DNA of 64,000 nt from Neoceratodus forsteri (GCA_016271365.2 CM057456.1:166301501-166365500); one strand, 5' to 3'; numbered from the stretch's first letter, positions 44,366 to 57,399 are shown. The notes: a model not told the origin generated them from the sequence alone. Program-made: numbers and translations.

Positions 44366-47300
44366 TAGGCAAGGCAAGGCAAATTTTATTTAAAAAGACG
44401 CCCATCCTGGAGGCTCTGGGTGCCATACACATTCAAATTACTTACAAAAATAAAACCAACAATATAATAAACCTGATAACAAATATACTAAATTGTAACT
44501 GATTATTCTAAAATTTTTTAAATAATTGACTCAAAAAGAAATAACAAAAATCTAAATATATAACCAGGGACAGAATTAAAGCACAGAAGTCAGGCATGGA
44601 ATAGGATTATAAAACAAAGTCCAGGAAGGCCTGATTATACAGGAAGGCCTTGAGGTGGGCTTTGAAAACCTCAACTGAAGAAGCTGCTCTTACAGCTGGA
44701 GGTGGCAAATTCCACAAGATGGGGCTGGTAGCATTAAATGCTCTGTTGCCGTCCATTGTTAACCTGGTCCTGGGAATCACAAGGTGGCCTAGAGGAGGAC
44801 TGAAGGGAGTGGACCAAGAAAGCAGGTGTAAGAAGGTCCTTCAGGTAACCAGGGACCAGGCCATGTAGGGCCTTAAAGGTGAGCAAGCCCACCTTAAAGA
44901 GGACCCTCCACCTGACAGCAACCAGTGCAGTTCACACAGCACTGGGGTGATGTGACAGTACTTAGACGGCCCCATCAATGACCTAGCAGCTGCATTCTGC
45001 ACCAGCTGCAGCTGGCAGAGGGTACCTCCTGAGACCCCGAGATACAGCGCATTACAATAGTCAAGCCTAGACATCACATAGGCGAGCACCAAGGTGGGGA
45101 GGTCCAGGGGCGGAACTAGGGGCTTTATCCTGCCGATATTTCTCAGTGGTAAAAACTAGTACAGACAATGGATGACACCTGAGACTCAAGTGTCAGTCTG
45201 CTGTCAAAATAACCCCCAGATCACACACAGAGGAGGCCTTCAAGGGTACGGACCCAAGAAAAAGCCCCGTTTCTGCACCAGAGGCCATCCTATCATGCCA
45301 TCTCTTCAACTCCACCATCAGTACCTCCATCTTATCGGGGGTTCAGTGGCAACCAGCTGGAGGCCATCCAGTCACTGATCTTGGCAAAGTAGGTATTTAG
45401 CACATCCACTGCATTGGATGTTCCAGGGGCAAAGGAAAGATACAGCTGGGTATCATCAGCATAGCAATGAAACCCCAAGCTGTACTTCCTAATGTTCTTC
45501 CTAATGAGCTCTCACAGGGGCAGCATGTACATGGCAAACAACATTGGCGACAAGATTGAACCCTGAGGTACTCCGCATGACAGGATGAGGAGGAGGAGAA
45601 ATTCCTCATCACTACCCTTTGACTCCTGTTGGTGAGAAAGACTCAAACCAGCAGATGACAGTGCTGACGAGTCCACAGAATTCCCTCAGGTGGTCAAGTA
45701 ACACACGATGGTCCACCATGTCAAATGCTGAGGAGAGATCAAGGAGAACGAGAATTGTCCCCTCTCCACAAACTCTCGCTCTAAGGAAGTCATTATGCAC
45801 CCGAACTATTGCAGTTTCTGTGCTATGCCTCACACAAAACCCAGACTGGAGAGGCTCGTATAGACCATGGTTAATGAGGTGCTCCTCAAGCTGAAGTGCC
45901 ACCACCTTTTTTACAATCTTACCCAAGATTGGAAGATTGGAGATGGGATGGTAATTTGCCTTGACGTCAGGGTCCAAAGATGATTTATTCAGAAAGGGTC
46001 TGACCAATAACTCCTTCAAGACATCAGGAAAGACCCTCTCTAACAAGGAACATGGAACAATCAAGGCAAACACCAGACCAATGGAGTCAACACATCCCAT
46101 TAAGAAACATGTTGGCACCGGGTCCAGTTCACAAAAGGTGTGCCACAACTTGGAAGCAACCTCAATGACCTCTGCCACCTCCACCGGTCTAAACTCACTC
46201 CAGCAAGGCAAAGTGCTTTCTGGATGCCCATGGCAACCACTTTTGGCCACAATGTGACTCACTGGCAGAATTCCCTGCTGGATGGCGGACACCCTGTCCA
46301 ACAAGAACCGAGCAAACACATTACATAAAGCATTCAAAAATACTGTTTTCAGCTGTAGATAGGAAGGATGGAGAAGCCTGTCCACAGTCCGAAAGAACAC
46401 AATTGGTCAGTTCGTCCCTGCAGCAATCTCCTGGACAGGCACTCTGCCTTCTTATGGTTGATTTCCCCGGTACACACCATAGTGTGTACATAGGGCCAGT
46501 TTGTCCATCTCCAGCCTGGTGTTCCGCTAGCAGCACTCTAATCTCCAACCCATAATCTTCATCACCTTGAGCTCCCCATCATACCAAGGGGGCCTCAAGA
46601 AAGAAGATTTGGGTCATACACGGACTGGTGCATGGGAGTTGAATGCACCAGATATTGCCTTATTATAGGCAACAACTGCTGCGCACACACCCCCAATGCA
46701 TGCACTGTCCACACTAGATAGATCAGCCAGTGCTAGAAAACCCTCAGGGGTCAAAACCCTCAAAGGACAGTAGCTAACCATCTCAGCAAGGGGAGGGCAC
46801 TTGGGTGGGGCCCTGAACAAGAACTCCACCATGCAATGATTGGACCAAGTGACCTGATCAGTCTTGAGATTATTTATCTCAAGCCCCAGTGAGAAAACCA
46901 GGTCCAACATATGGCCACCCTGGTGGGTCATGGAAGAATCTTTTTGTGACAGGCCCAGAAATGACATCATCTGAAGGAAGTTGTAACCAAGCTGAGAGGA
47001 TTCGTCATCAGCCCAAACACTGAAGTCCCCCAGCACTAAACTTCTGGGGGCCACCAATGTTTCACCAATGACAAAGTTGGCTATCTCCTGAAGGAATTCT
47101 CCCGCTGCCCCAGGGAAGTGCTAAATAAAGATAATCCGGCAACCTGCGCCTGGACCCTCACAAACAGTCACACACCCAAATGAACCTGGTACTCTCACTG
47201 AGTGCAGGGTGAAGCCTAGTTTTGGATCTAAAACAGGTGGCTAACCCCCCAACCCCTGCATTCCGCTCTGGGGCAGTGCACTATTATATACCCAGGTGGG

Positions 47301-47577
47301 ACGGCAGCCTTTAAAATCGGGCCAGCATCGCCACTGATCCAGGTCTCCATGACGCAAGCCAGATCGACCAAAGAAATGAAGTCTGAAATAATTGTGGTCT
47401 TGTTTCTGATTGATCTGGCATTGCAAAGCACTGCCCTCAGGGGAATGGTGGACAGTGCAGCCCCTCTGGCTACTTGCCCACTCGGTGTGGTGGGAACCCT
47501 GGTGACAGGTATTAAACACAGCTGGCCTCTCCCTATGTCCCGTCTAACCCCAGGGCACCTTCTGCACCTAATGACCT
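44366..47577 (-). mobile_element. L2 retrotransposon (L2-2), near full length, minus strand
   Basis: Same family as L2-1. The tail lies at the left (GGCAAGGCAAGGCAAATTTT, 44369-44388, the complement of the TTGCC tail). Reading right to left: N-terminal endonuclease pieces at 47228-47519 (LCNARSIRNKTTIISDF, CVMETWI), more endonuclease at 46614-47057 (SLVLGDFSVWADD, LDLVFSLGL, WSNHCMVEF), RT at 45612-46400 (NYHPISNLPILGKIVKK, QSGFCVRHSTETAIVRVHN, LLDLSSAFDMVDHRVLL) and a YADD box near 45450-45465. The C terminus is at 44841-45092 (SRLDYCNALYLGVSGG). It contains the endonuclease that L2-1 lacks. Stops and shifts are scattered. The 5' boundary near 47577 is set by the SINE start and is approximate. 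Confidence 0.88.
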
Positions 47578-47584
47578 CAATCCT

Positions 47585-47822
47585 GCAGTGTCAGTGGCTC
47601 AGCAGGTTGCACATTCACCTCTCTGGCTGGGAGATCAGAAGGCTGTGGGTTCTATCCTCACATCAGGCACTTGGGATAAATCCCAATACTGACACTGTAG
47701 TGCTGCACTCCTGAGGTGCCATCTTTTGGATGAGATGTTAAACTGAGGTCCCATCTGCCTGTTCTGGTGGTAGTTCAGGTGAATGTTAAAGATCCCATGG
47801 CACTTCTTGAAAAGAGTAGGGG
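47585..47822 (+). mobile_element. SINE head half (SINE-2), tRNA-like promoter and core
   Basis: The 5' half of a tRNA-derived SINE. A pol III A box TGGCTCAGCAGG lies at 47595-47606 and a B box GGTTCTATCC at 47648-47657. The core follows: GAGGTGCCATCTTTTGGATG, then GAGATGTTAAACTGAGGTCC (47732-47751), AAGATCCCATGGCACTTCTT (47789-47808) and GAAAAGAGTAGGGG (47809-47822). These core phrases are typical of widespread vertebrate V-type SINEs (assignment from memory). The sequence stops at GAGTAGGGG, where Tx1-1 begins. The continuation (AATTTCTCTGGTGCCCTGGCC) is found at 59545, after two LINEs. A second head copy is at 63125-63366. Confidence 0.85.
47814..47822. repeat. Target duplication of Tx1-1 (left copy), SINE core site
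   Basis: GAGTAGGGG at 47814-47822 recurs at 53648-53656, on the far side of Tx1-1. It is the same core sequence that flanks Tx1-2 and a candidate fourth insertion. Confidence 0.8.
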
Positions 47823-48290
47823 TAAGTTTTATTAAATACAAAATTGTAATACATACATCATGACAATATCTTACACTCTCAAGAAAAAAAAACAGAAGGA
47901 AGAGAAAAAAAATTAACAAAGAATATCCATAGCTTTCAATCCATATTCATATGTATTCTTTAGCTAGTTACCCTTTTAGTAAACTTCATGTACCTGCTGG
48001 ATTTAAATCAGTGACCCAGGGTATATTTTTCCATAACTCTGCTATTTCCCTCTATGAAAGTTGAGCACGTTCTGTAACATATACATTTTGTAAATCTTTT
48101 ACATTTTTTTACTCAGTTCAATATAGGAGCAGTCTTTTTGTTAAAGTGTGAACAAACATCTGGCCATCCATATGTTCCACTTAACAATTGTAAACAAAAG
48201 ATATAAGGTACTATGGTTCCATTTACTCCATACTGCAGAAATATGCCCATACATATTTTCTTATGTTAGAGACCTAAATAAAGGTTCACC

Positions 48291-51200
48291 TCACAGATCC
48301 GCAATGTAAGCCCAAAATCCTTTGATGAAGGAATACTGAGAAAAATGATGTTCAATTGTTTCTACTGTATTAATACAGAGTAGTCTACCACATATTCTCT
48401 CCTGAATTTGCTTATGTTTCTGATTATTTTGATGTTTATTTTTCCATGGCATGATAACCAATGAAAATCCCACATGTGGGCAGGAATTCTTGAGGTATTT
48501 AAAAGATTTTTAAGTGAATTTATGTATTGGACTGGGCATTTTTCAAAGGGTACTGACACTCTACGTAAGGTGGCCAGCAGATTTTTATAGAGGCATTTAT
48601 GCATAGAGGCCGAGATGATTTGCAGGGTGGTTACCTTCCACTGTTTTGAATGAAGGAAGGTTCCTCTAAGATATTGTAGATAAATGGGACCTTTCAGAAC
48701 TCAAAGTGAATTCTGTTCCCAGAGGTGGAACCAGGATTTAATAATTTTCATATAACCAGAGCTCCCACGCTTTCCCAGCATTGATCAATAAGGGTTTTAA
48801 GTTTGACATAAAAAAATGCTATTAAAAAAATAAAATGGGATTGACCATGTCTAGTCCTCCTTCACTAATGGATAAATACAAAATATTCCTCTTAATCAGG
48901 TTGAGGCTCTCCCCCAAATCACTTGGAGAAATATACTCAAAAGAGGAGTTTCTAGTTCTTGAGAATTGGGAACACATAGCTAAGGTATAAAAATACCAGA
49001 ACTAAAAAAGTTTTAATTAAAAATACTTGTTTCTTTTTCCCTATTTTGCTCCTATTCCAGTGTTCAACCTTATTTTTCCCAATCTCCATTTCTCTTCCCA
49101 GTTTACCAGGTCCATTCCTGGGGGACCAAATTTAACCCCTAAAATTGAGATTGAAATAGAGGTAAGCTGCTTGGGCCCAATATTAGCTACCTGTTCAGGA
49201 TGGATTCCTAATGCCCTCCCACAACATTTATCCAGATTCAGTGAGGCTCCTAAGACAGATCCAAAGGTGGAACATAACGAAATAGCTGAAAGTATAGAAG
49301 GTTTGTCAGCAACCATCAGACACAAATCATCAGCATAGGCTAAAGCCTTAAAGAAGGCTTGAACATTTGACCCAACTATGGGCTTGATAGATTGCAGACT
49401 AGTTATTTTCCGTAGCAAGGGATCAATAAAACAAATATACAGTAGGGGACTCATGGTGCACCCCTGTCTAACTCCTCATTTAATGGGCACCATTGGGCCT
49501 ATTTTCCCATTTATCACTGATGTTATGGTAGCTGTATTATATAAAGATTTGATCCAGCTAACCAACCAAGGTGGAACGTTATAGTGATATAATACCTCCC
49601 ACAAAAATTTATGACAAATCGAGTCGAAGGCTTTTTTTCTGGTCTAGGAAGTCCACATACCCAGAGTAAGTATTCGAGTCTCCATTTGAAAAGATTTCTG
49701 TTAAAAGAATAAGGTGGTCATGTATTGATCGCTGTGGTATGGCACAAGCGTGATCTGAAGAGATAACTCTTTCTGCCACAGGAAGGAGCATTTTTGTTAA
49801 AATTTTAGTAAGGAGTTTGCAATCTGCATTAAGCATGCAGATTGGCTTCCAATTGTTTAAATCCATTCTATCTCCTTTTTTATGTAAAAATATCAGTGTT
49901 CCTTTATTAAAATTTAGTGGAATGTTACCAGACTCTAGCATGTCGTTATATACAACTGTCAGCTCTTCACTTAGGTATTTTCCTTTAACTTTGTACAGTT
50001 CACTAGGGAGCCTGTCTGGGCCTGGAGAGATGTTATTTCTTAGCTGCTGAATACCTTCCAACACTTCACTTAGAGTTATTGGTTGACTCACTTTATTTAG
50101 AACCGGGGACTGCTGGGATTTGAATGTCTTTTAAGTAATTCCAAATTTCCTGTGGATTAGAGGGGATTTCTGAAAATAAATTTATATAAAAATCAGTCAC
50201 TATCTGTAATATTTTCCCACAGAACTCTGTACGGAACCAGACTGATCTACCAGGCTAGACATTGTCTTTCTCTCTACCTGATTGGCATTATAGTTAAAGG
50301 GGTAGATCTCCTGTGCAGTGCTTTGAATCCCAAACTTATGCTGATCATATAATTGGGTAGACTTTTGTTTTAAAAAACGCATAATTTATTTCTGAATTAA
50401 GAAAATTTGAGAACTCTGGTCCTGGCCTGTAGTATGCATAATGGACAGTAGATTTTGCAGATGGTGACACTGTTGCAAATAAGTTAGATATGCTAAATTA
50501 CATTTACTTTTGCTATATTGTTTTAGGAACAGGCTTTTGTATCCTGCCAGCAATTTATACAGTTTTCATAACAGATTAAAACTGATTTACTGGCAGTTAA
50601 GAATTGGCCTAGAGAGTTCAGAAACCCCTCATCCACTAATAATGAGGTATTGCATTTCCACAACCCAGGACCATTAGAAAGGGGGGTTACTACCCATGGA
50701 AATAGAGACCCTCTTCTGGTCTGAAAACTTTAAGGAGCTAACTATGTCCTTTGTAATATGTACATTTGGAGACACAAAAACATAATCAATACGAGCTGCT
50801 AAAAGCTCCTTCTGAAAAGTAGGGGAATTTTTTTTGTGATCTCCAAATAAGCATCCCGTAACTGTGCTGTATGTATGATTTTGTTTAGGGACCGGGAACC
50901 ATAATATATTTTCCGCGTTATAGCATGAGAACTTTTGTCTTGAAGACTAAACCCAAAATTGAAATCTCCAGCAAATACTATCAGTTTCCGAGGTGTGTAG
51001 GTATGGCTGAATGAGGGATAACATGTCAGTTCTTCCAGTCTTGGTTTTGGGGGCATATATATTGATAAGGCAGTACAGTTTTTGATGGATTAGTGCATCC
51101 ACTGTAAGCACACAGCCAGGAACTAAATTGTATAATTTTAGAAGCTTAAAGTCAATAGAGTGTACTAATATGCCCACCCTCGAACATGCTTCCTGACCTA

Positions 51201-51396
51201 TGGACCAAAAGGAAGGTCCACAAAGCCAATACCTCTGGGTTTGTTTAATTTCTGAAGATGTGTGAAACCATATGTCTTGCAAGAAGATTAGACCTAAGTT
51301 TAAGGAAGTGAGAAAAGTAAAAAACATATTCCTTTTGTCTATACTCTTTATGCTGTTTACATTAATAGTATGGCAGTCGAAAGAGAAGTTAGACAT
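48291..51396 (-). pseudogene. Tx1-1 ORF2 remnant: endonuclease, reverse transcriptase, zinc-knuckle end
   Basis: Encodes the replication enzyme of Tx1-1. Endonuclease: 51396-50947 opens HTINVNSIKSIDKRN (catalytic asparagine), then LIFLQDIWFHTSSE (the glutamate motif is worn, ETW-like to QDI), PSFWSIGQEACSRVGILVHS and CLINIYAPK. A frameshift leads to 51056-50799 with VFAGDFNFGFSL. RT: 50091-49609 gives EVLEGIQQLRNNISPGPDRLPSELYK, LIFLHKKGDRMDLNNWKPICML and DFLDQKKSL. 49454-49041 gives LAYADDLCLMV with intact YADD (49326-49337) and ISILGVKFG. The C terminus at 48604-48291 reads HWLSCHGKINIK, then ERICGRLLCINTVETIEHHF, the family cysteine/histidine end with the last cysteine changed to tyrosine. 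Many stops. Confidence 0.85.
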
Positions 51397-51445
51397 TGAA
51401 GTGTTAGTGAGAAAAGGTAGGCTCTAGGTACAGACCAGCAAGGTT

Positions 51446-53618
51446 TTATTTTTTCCTTCCAGATCCTGTAGTCCCTTTTATTTTTGTCCTGGCCTTCCAT
51501 TTTTGTGCCCCTCTACCTTTAGTGCAAATTTCAGTATCTGTCATCCCCTCCGGGTGAGAGGAGGGGACAGAGGAGGAATCTGACTCTTCTCCTGATTCTA
51601 CTGATGTCTCCTGGAGTATGTCATAGGCACTGGATGTTGGAATAGGAGAGGTCCTAACAGCTTTTGGGAAGGGGGAGCTGCTTTCAGTTTTGATCTTGTA
51701 GATCATCTGTATCCAGTTTGCATAGGTTCTGGGTGGGGGCATTACCACATTTGCCTGGCTTTATCTACAGGGAATACTAGTATCTCTTCCTCTGCCTGGG
51801 GTGAAGGAGGGGACACCATTGTACTCACCTCCGGGGCCCTTACTGGAACACAGGGCAGTGAATTAGATGTAGAAGGTTACAATAGGCTGGGGTCTTGCTG
51901 TGCAGGGTTTGCTCTATCCCTGATCTTGGCTTTTTGATCCTGGGAAATGATGAAATGCTGGTCTGCCCCACAATCGTGATGCTCTTGGTTATGAGCTGCC
52001 CAAGTGCAATTCTGGAATGTGTGGCCTAGTTCATCGCATAAGTTGTACTTGTATTCATTAAGGCAAGCTGAACTTATATGACCCAATTCCCCACAGAGGT
52101 TACACTTTACTGTGTTGCACACACTACTCAGGTGAGTGGGATGCACACACCTATAACAGGCTTTGGGTTGGCCTTGATAAAACAAGACCCCCCCCATCCT
52201 AACCCAAAAAGAAGGCATTTGGAAGGTGTATAATTCCATTATCATCAGATTTTAGCAACGCTTTTATTTTCCACCATCCAGTCCAAATGGTCTCAGTGTC
52301 TAGGATAGCTTCAGTGTCATCAATAACAGTACATCACATTTTTAGCCAGTATAACACATCTGAGAAGTCCACACCCTCATTCCTGAATAAAATAGATATT
52401 GTCTTGTAAGCAGGTTTGATCAGCAGTATAGCCAAAAATGGAGTCCACAGTGCTGTTTTTTTAAAGAGTGGCACTTGGACCAAAACCTTTCTAGGCCCCG
52501 AGAGGTTTTAAAACTTATGTCAAAAGTAGTTTCACCAGAAATGTATAAAACTCATAAGAAAAAAGTGTAATCGAGTTCTTAAGCAGATTTCTAGCAACAT
52601 AAACACGGTCAGGGGGATCAGGCAGTCCACTCACATAGGAGAGTCTCACAGCATTGTGTCTTTTTGCTGGCAAAATAGGTAGTCAAAATAAAGATGAAAA
52701 GGTTTTTTTCTGTCTCTCAGATATTTTATTCAGCGGGGCTTCAGTCTGAGTTTGTTCAGTGTTATGATTTCCAGATGGGTTCTTGAGGGGAGGTATATTT
52801 AACACTGGGTTTTGGGTTAACACTAGGCTGTCAGGGATGGTAAGAGGATTGCTGTTTGAGTTTTGTCCCAAATGATCATTTATCTGGGTCTCTACTACAT
52901 GCGGAGGAACCAGTGCTACAAAGTCCTCAGGTACTGGCATTCTAATTGATGAGGTACCTGGGACCCACTGCACAGAGTCGGCTTACTTTTCCCAACCAGC
53001 ACTATGGAGGACTTTCTCCACAGATCAAGGCCCAGTCCCAGGGACAGCGCTACCCTGAAGTTCATTACACGAGGTTTTAGGTATGTTTGGAACAGAAGGA
53101 GTTTGATTTATACTCACAGACGTATGCAGTGGAGTTCCAGGGGTAGAAACACTCTCACAGTCTTTACTGCTTTTAGCAGATGATATGTCCTTTAATTTTG
53201 TAATGTCTTCTTCCAGTTGTTGTGATTTGACAGCATCAGTCAAGCTGTCAGTCTGTAGCCGCCGAATTTTCTGTATTAAGGTAGTTCTTATTGCAAGAAA
53301 CCTCAGTTCTTCCATTTCTAGCAGCCGCTGCAATTCTCGTGTTTCCACCATATTTGTAGCAATTTTCTTATCTGGTACCTGTTCCTCTGATGCATCTGAG
53401 CTTATATCCAAGTCCATACCTTCTTCTTGTTCAAGAGGGCCCTCAGAACCCTTTTCTTGAGCATCCTTATTTTTCTCCAGTATTATCATCTCCGTAACTA
53501 TTCCACTGGTTCCTGATGTTGATAAATCTTCAGTCTCAGTCAAAGACGAGGTATGAGAGGAGACTATCTCTCCCACTTCAACAGCATTCATCCTCCATCC
53601 AGAACTCTCGTCCACCAT
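51446..53618 (-). pseudogene. Tx1-1 ORF1 remnant: RNA-binding protein with CCHC zinc knuckles
   Basis: ORF1 of Tx1-1, the nucleic-acid-binding partner protein. 53618-53025 (197 aa, open) starts MVDESSGWRMNAVEVGEI and has a charged helical stretch rich in E, K and L (likely coiled coil, about residues 85-150). 52973-52683 is a proline/asparagine-rich middle. 52245-51877 carries three tandem knuckles: C30-x2-C33-x4-H38-x4-C43, C48-x2-C51-x4-H56-x4-C61, and a third in which the first cysteine is tyrosine (Y67, C70, H75, C80). 51748-51446 is the acidic/serine then basic C terminus. Frames are broken between these blocks. Knuckle-bearing ORF1 is a known trait of Tx1-type elements, unlike mammalian L1. 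Confidence 0.82.
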
Positions 53619-53647
53619 CTTGGATGGCCAGAATATCCCCTGCTGGT

Positions 53648-53661
53648 GAGTAGGGGAATTT
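53648..53661. repeat. SINE core target sequence between Tx1-1 and Tx1-2
   Basis: GAGTAGGGGAATTT lies between the 5' end of Tx1-1 and the 3' end of Tx1-2. GAGTAGGGG repeats the site at 47814-47822; AGTAGGGGAATTT repeats exactly at 59537-59549. It therefore serves as the target duplication of both LINEs. Confidence 0.82.
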
Positions 53662-54096
53662 TCTATTTAGACAACATCAAAGTTACATCTTTACAAACAG
53701 TTGTGTTAAGTCACATCACACAGTCTTAACAAATTTGCAGTACAATTCCACAGAAAAAATACCACTTAACATATAGAAATATACAGCCTCTGATATTCTC
53801 ACCCTTCCATCAATGCAAAGTATTCAAATCAGTTTCCCTGGGGCTCCTTTAAAACCATTTTCCTCCACCATCTATTTCACATTCAATCCTGTCTAACTCT
53901 ACCTTTATGTGATAGGGAAGTCATTGTCCGTTATCCATGGGAGCCCTTTCCAAAGTTCTAATAAATTCCTTCTTGTCATGCTAGTTTTTTCTTTCTCATA
54001 GATACTTTTTAGATTGACTGTAATTTTATTTAGTAGTTCTATAAAACTCCTTTCTTTTTGTTGCAACACAAAATTGCACCTTATGGACCAGATACT

Positions 54097-57000
54097 TCAT
54101 TTAAAGATTGCCATAATTATTTGTAAGGTGCTAGCTTTCCATTTGTGCCATACAGTTCCAAATACCCCATACATAATGTTTTCATAGCTGATAGTACTAA
54201 AAACATTCTCCCTCCATTGTTGTGCCACAAAATTCCAGATTCCCAAAATAAAAGAACATTGAAATAGTAGGTGCATTATAGTTTCTTCCATTTTTATACA
54301 TTGTAATCTGCTGCATATTCTTTCATGTTGAGGTTTATGTTTTTGGTTTGACTTCACATTGATTTTTTCATGGCATGCTAGCCAGTGAAAAGCCCAAATG
54401 TGTTCTGGTATTTGCTTATTAATAAAAAAGATGACTAATGTATTTCTGTGTTCTCTGGGACACTTTACGAAGACTTCTTCCACTGAACATGTGGTTTCTA
54501 GTATGTAAAATTATAGCTGTTTCCTCTGCATTTATAACATCTGCTCTGTCTCAATTTCCCATTGCTTTATTCTCAAGAAAGTGTGTCTTATATATTCTGG
54601 GGTCACAACTGATTTTTTTAAGACCCTAAGAGATTTTGTTTCCCACATTTGCAGCCAGTGGGTGCGCTTTGGCTTAAGGAGGTATTCCCACCCTGTTTCC
54701 ACATCCATTATCAAAGGTTTTATATTGGCATAAAAAAAGAAACTATTAAAAAATAGGATCTGATTTGGCACATTCAAACCCCCTTCCTTGTTGGCAGGTA
54801 TAAAACATCTCTCTTTATAGGATTTAGCCTGTTCCCCCAGCAGGCCAGAAAAAATATACTTAGCAGTGTTGTTTCCAGTTCTTTCGGTGGTGAAAAAATG
54901 TAACTAATGTTTAAAATGACTGGTATCAAATAAGTTTTGATTAGATAAATTCTCTTCTTTTTACTTGGTTTCCATTTGTTCCATTGTTCTACCTTCTGTT
55001 TTTCAGTGTCCATTTTTCTATCCCAGTTTAGTCTATCTAGTGTCTCATTTCCGTATAATATTCCTAAAATTTTTATTGGTTCTTTTGTGATTTCAATACC
55101 TTTTATAACCCCCTGCTACCTTAGCTGATAGTTCAATCTCTGCCCTATACATTTCTCCATGTTTAGAGATGGCCCTGATATGCTCCCAGACGTCTAATAC
55201 ATCTCTAAAACTTTACACAAAGATGTCTCATCCTGTACCATTAATGTCATGTCATCTGCATATGCAATTATTTTGTGTCATTACCTGAGTGTTTATTGTT
55301 ATTGCTCCTATTTCTTCCTCCCCATTTATTGCTCTCAATAGGGGGTCTATAAAAAAATTATACAATATAGGTCTCAGGGGACAGCCTTGTCTGACTCCCC
55401 TTTTCAAGTGTATTAGAGGGCTCTTCCAACTTTGAACTATTGGCCTAACAGTTGTAGTTCTGTAAATACATTTTAACCACTTTATTACTTTCTCAGGCAT
55501 ATGATATTGTTTTAATGTTTCCCATAAAAATTCATGGTTGACCTGGTTGAATGCTTTTCTTTGGTCTAGGGATACCAGATATCCATCCATGCTGCCTAAC
55601 TTCCCTTGCTCTACTACTTCTCTTAATAGTATTAGGTGACTCTGTATTTGTCTTCCCGGAATTGCATACTATTGTGCCAAAGAGATCAGTTTGGATGCCA
55701 CTTTTGATAGCCTCGCAGCCAATATTTTTGTTAATATTTTAAAATCTGAGTTTAGCAAGGTGATCGGTCTCCAGTTTTTCATTATTCCTTTGTCCCCTGA
55801 TTTGTATATAAACGTTAGTATACCTTCATTTATTTCTAATGGTATTTGTTCCTAATCCAACATGACATTATATACTTCGGTTAATTCTTGTAGTAAATAT
55901 TTGCTGATAAGCTCCATTACTTTGTTTGGTAGGCCATCTGGCCCTGGCGCTTTATTCCCTATTAGGGATGTTATTGCAGTCTGCACTTCCTCCTCCTGTA
56001 CCTCTTTTATTAATGTCCATATTTCATCTTGGTCTTAAGGTGGTATGTCTAAGCTGCCCAGAAGATGATGTGCATTTCTGTTATCTACTTGCAGATAAGC
56101 GTACATAACCCTGGTGTACATGTTCATAATTTCTTTTATATTTTTCAGATCTGTGTATTCTACTCCATTTTCACTTTTCGTTCTAGTCATTGTTTTGCTT
56201 TGGATTTATTTTTGTCAATATTCATAAGGGCATATTACTTCTGATTTTTCTATTGTTCCAAATTGCTGTTGATAATGTAATACCGTGGCTTTTTTATTAT
56301 GAAAGTCTAACATTTTTTGTTTCAAATTTGTGATTTGCAAGGTCAGATTCTGTCCAGTTTCCTGTGATAGTAATAATAACTGTTGTAAGTTCTGTAGGTA
56401 TTGTAGATATTGTTCTTTATTTTTATTTCTACTTAGTCGTTTACATAATATCTGGAGGTTCATTTTTGTGCCCAGCCACCATATAACTGGTTTTCAAAAA
56501 AAATAAGCACTGACTGCCTAGCCTGTAAAAAATCCTGTATAATTTGTTTTGTTCCTAGCTCAGACAACAGGGAGGTGTTGAGCTTCCAGTAAACTGGCCC
56601 TTTTAAATCTTTAACCTGTCTCCCCAAAGTTACTGAAATTATATTGTGGTCTGAAAACTAAGTTACTGTAGCTTGATTAATGGGCATAGTTTTTGATAGG
56701 AACACATAATCTATACATGATGTAAGGCTTCCTTTGTGAAAGATTGGGAGCTCCTGTTTTGTGCATTGAAATACTGTATCTATTAGGTTAGATCTCTGTA
56801 TTAATTGTTCCAGTAAATTTGAGTCACAGTATTGTTTAGCTGTTTTTGCCCTAATTGGGCAATTAAAATCACCAGCAAGAATAATCATATATGTTGTTCT
56901 GTAGATATGGTTGGATTATCTGTAGGATTTCACAGTGTAATGCTTTTAGCTGGGGTGCATAGATGTTTATGAATCCATATGGGGAGTTTTGTAGCAGCAC

Positions 57001-57297
57001 ATCTAAAGTAAGAACCATTCCTGGTATCAGATCAAAAAGTGTTAATAGTAGTACTTCTGGATGTTTCAATAATATTCCCACCCCTGAACAGGTGTCTTCT
57101 CCTAAAGACCAAAAGGATGGTCCTAAAAACCATGTCTTGGTAGCTTGTTGTACTTCTGTTAAGTTGTGTAGCCTTGTGTCTTGCAGAAAGATTATCCCAA
57201 AATGTAAAAGTGATAATACAGAAAACACTGTTTTCCTTTTTCCCGCTCTCTTTATACTATTCACATTTATTGAGTGTACAGAGAAGGGTTTTGTCAC
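54097..57297 (-). pseudogene. Tx1-2 ORF2 remnant: endonuclease, reverse transcriptase, zinc-knuckle end
   Basis: Endonuclease: 57297-56869 reads HSINVNSIKRAGKRK (asparagine motif), GIIFLQDTRLHNLTE, PSFWSLGEDTCSGVGILLKH and GFINIYAPQ. 56888-56658 has LAGDFNCPI, and an SDH box in a shifted frame near 56655. The linker (56463-56215) is glutamine/leucine rich. RT: 55590-55252 gives VSLDQRKAFNQVNHEFLWET, YRTTTVRPIVQSW, RGVRQGCPLRPILYNFFIDPLL, followed by YADD (55251-55262) in another frame. Then KEPIKILGILYG, KKKRIYLIKTYLIPVILNISY (55013-54774) and 54777-54532. The end (54483-54097) has HWLACHEKINVKSN, then ERICSRLQCIKMEETIMHLLFQC (C-x4-C-x8-H-x4-C), intact. Several frameshifts and stops. Confidence 0.86.
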
Positions 57298-57399
57298 GGC
57301 TTATAGCTTCCTTTCCTGCTTTATCAATATTTTTTAGTTTGACTCTTGCTTTCCTTTTCTGTTGCCCCTTAGGATTGTCTTTTCCCTCTGTATCTTTTG

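Larger units (their letters stand above)
47823..53647 (-). mobile_element. Tx1-like LINE (Tx1-1), full length, inserted in SINE core
   Basis: A 5.8-kb minus-strand L1-type LINE with a zinc-knuckle ORF1 and an endonuclease/RT ORF2, as in the Tx1 branch. Its 5' end (right) starts after AAATTCCCCTACTC and its 3' end (left, sense TTTAATAAAACTTA) abuts CCCCTACTCTTTT. Both flanks are the SINE core, duplicated as GAGTAGGGG. It is antisense to the SINE. No poly-A tail is visible; the end resembles AATAAAACTT. Order, 5' to 3': ORF1 53618-51446, ORF2 51396-48290, then a 3' untranslated region of about 470 bp. Complete ends and a shared junction with two other elements suggest site-specific integration rather than random landing. 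Confidence 0.85.

Noticed and set aside
47595..47657. tRNA gene from A and B boxes
   Set aside because: The boxes belong to a repeated SINE head also found at 63294-63356, without a plausible cloverleaf or anticodon arm.
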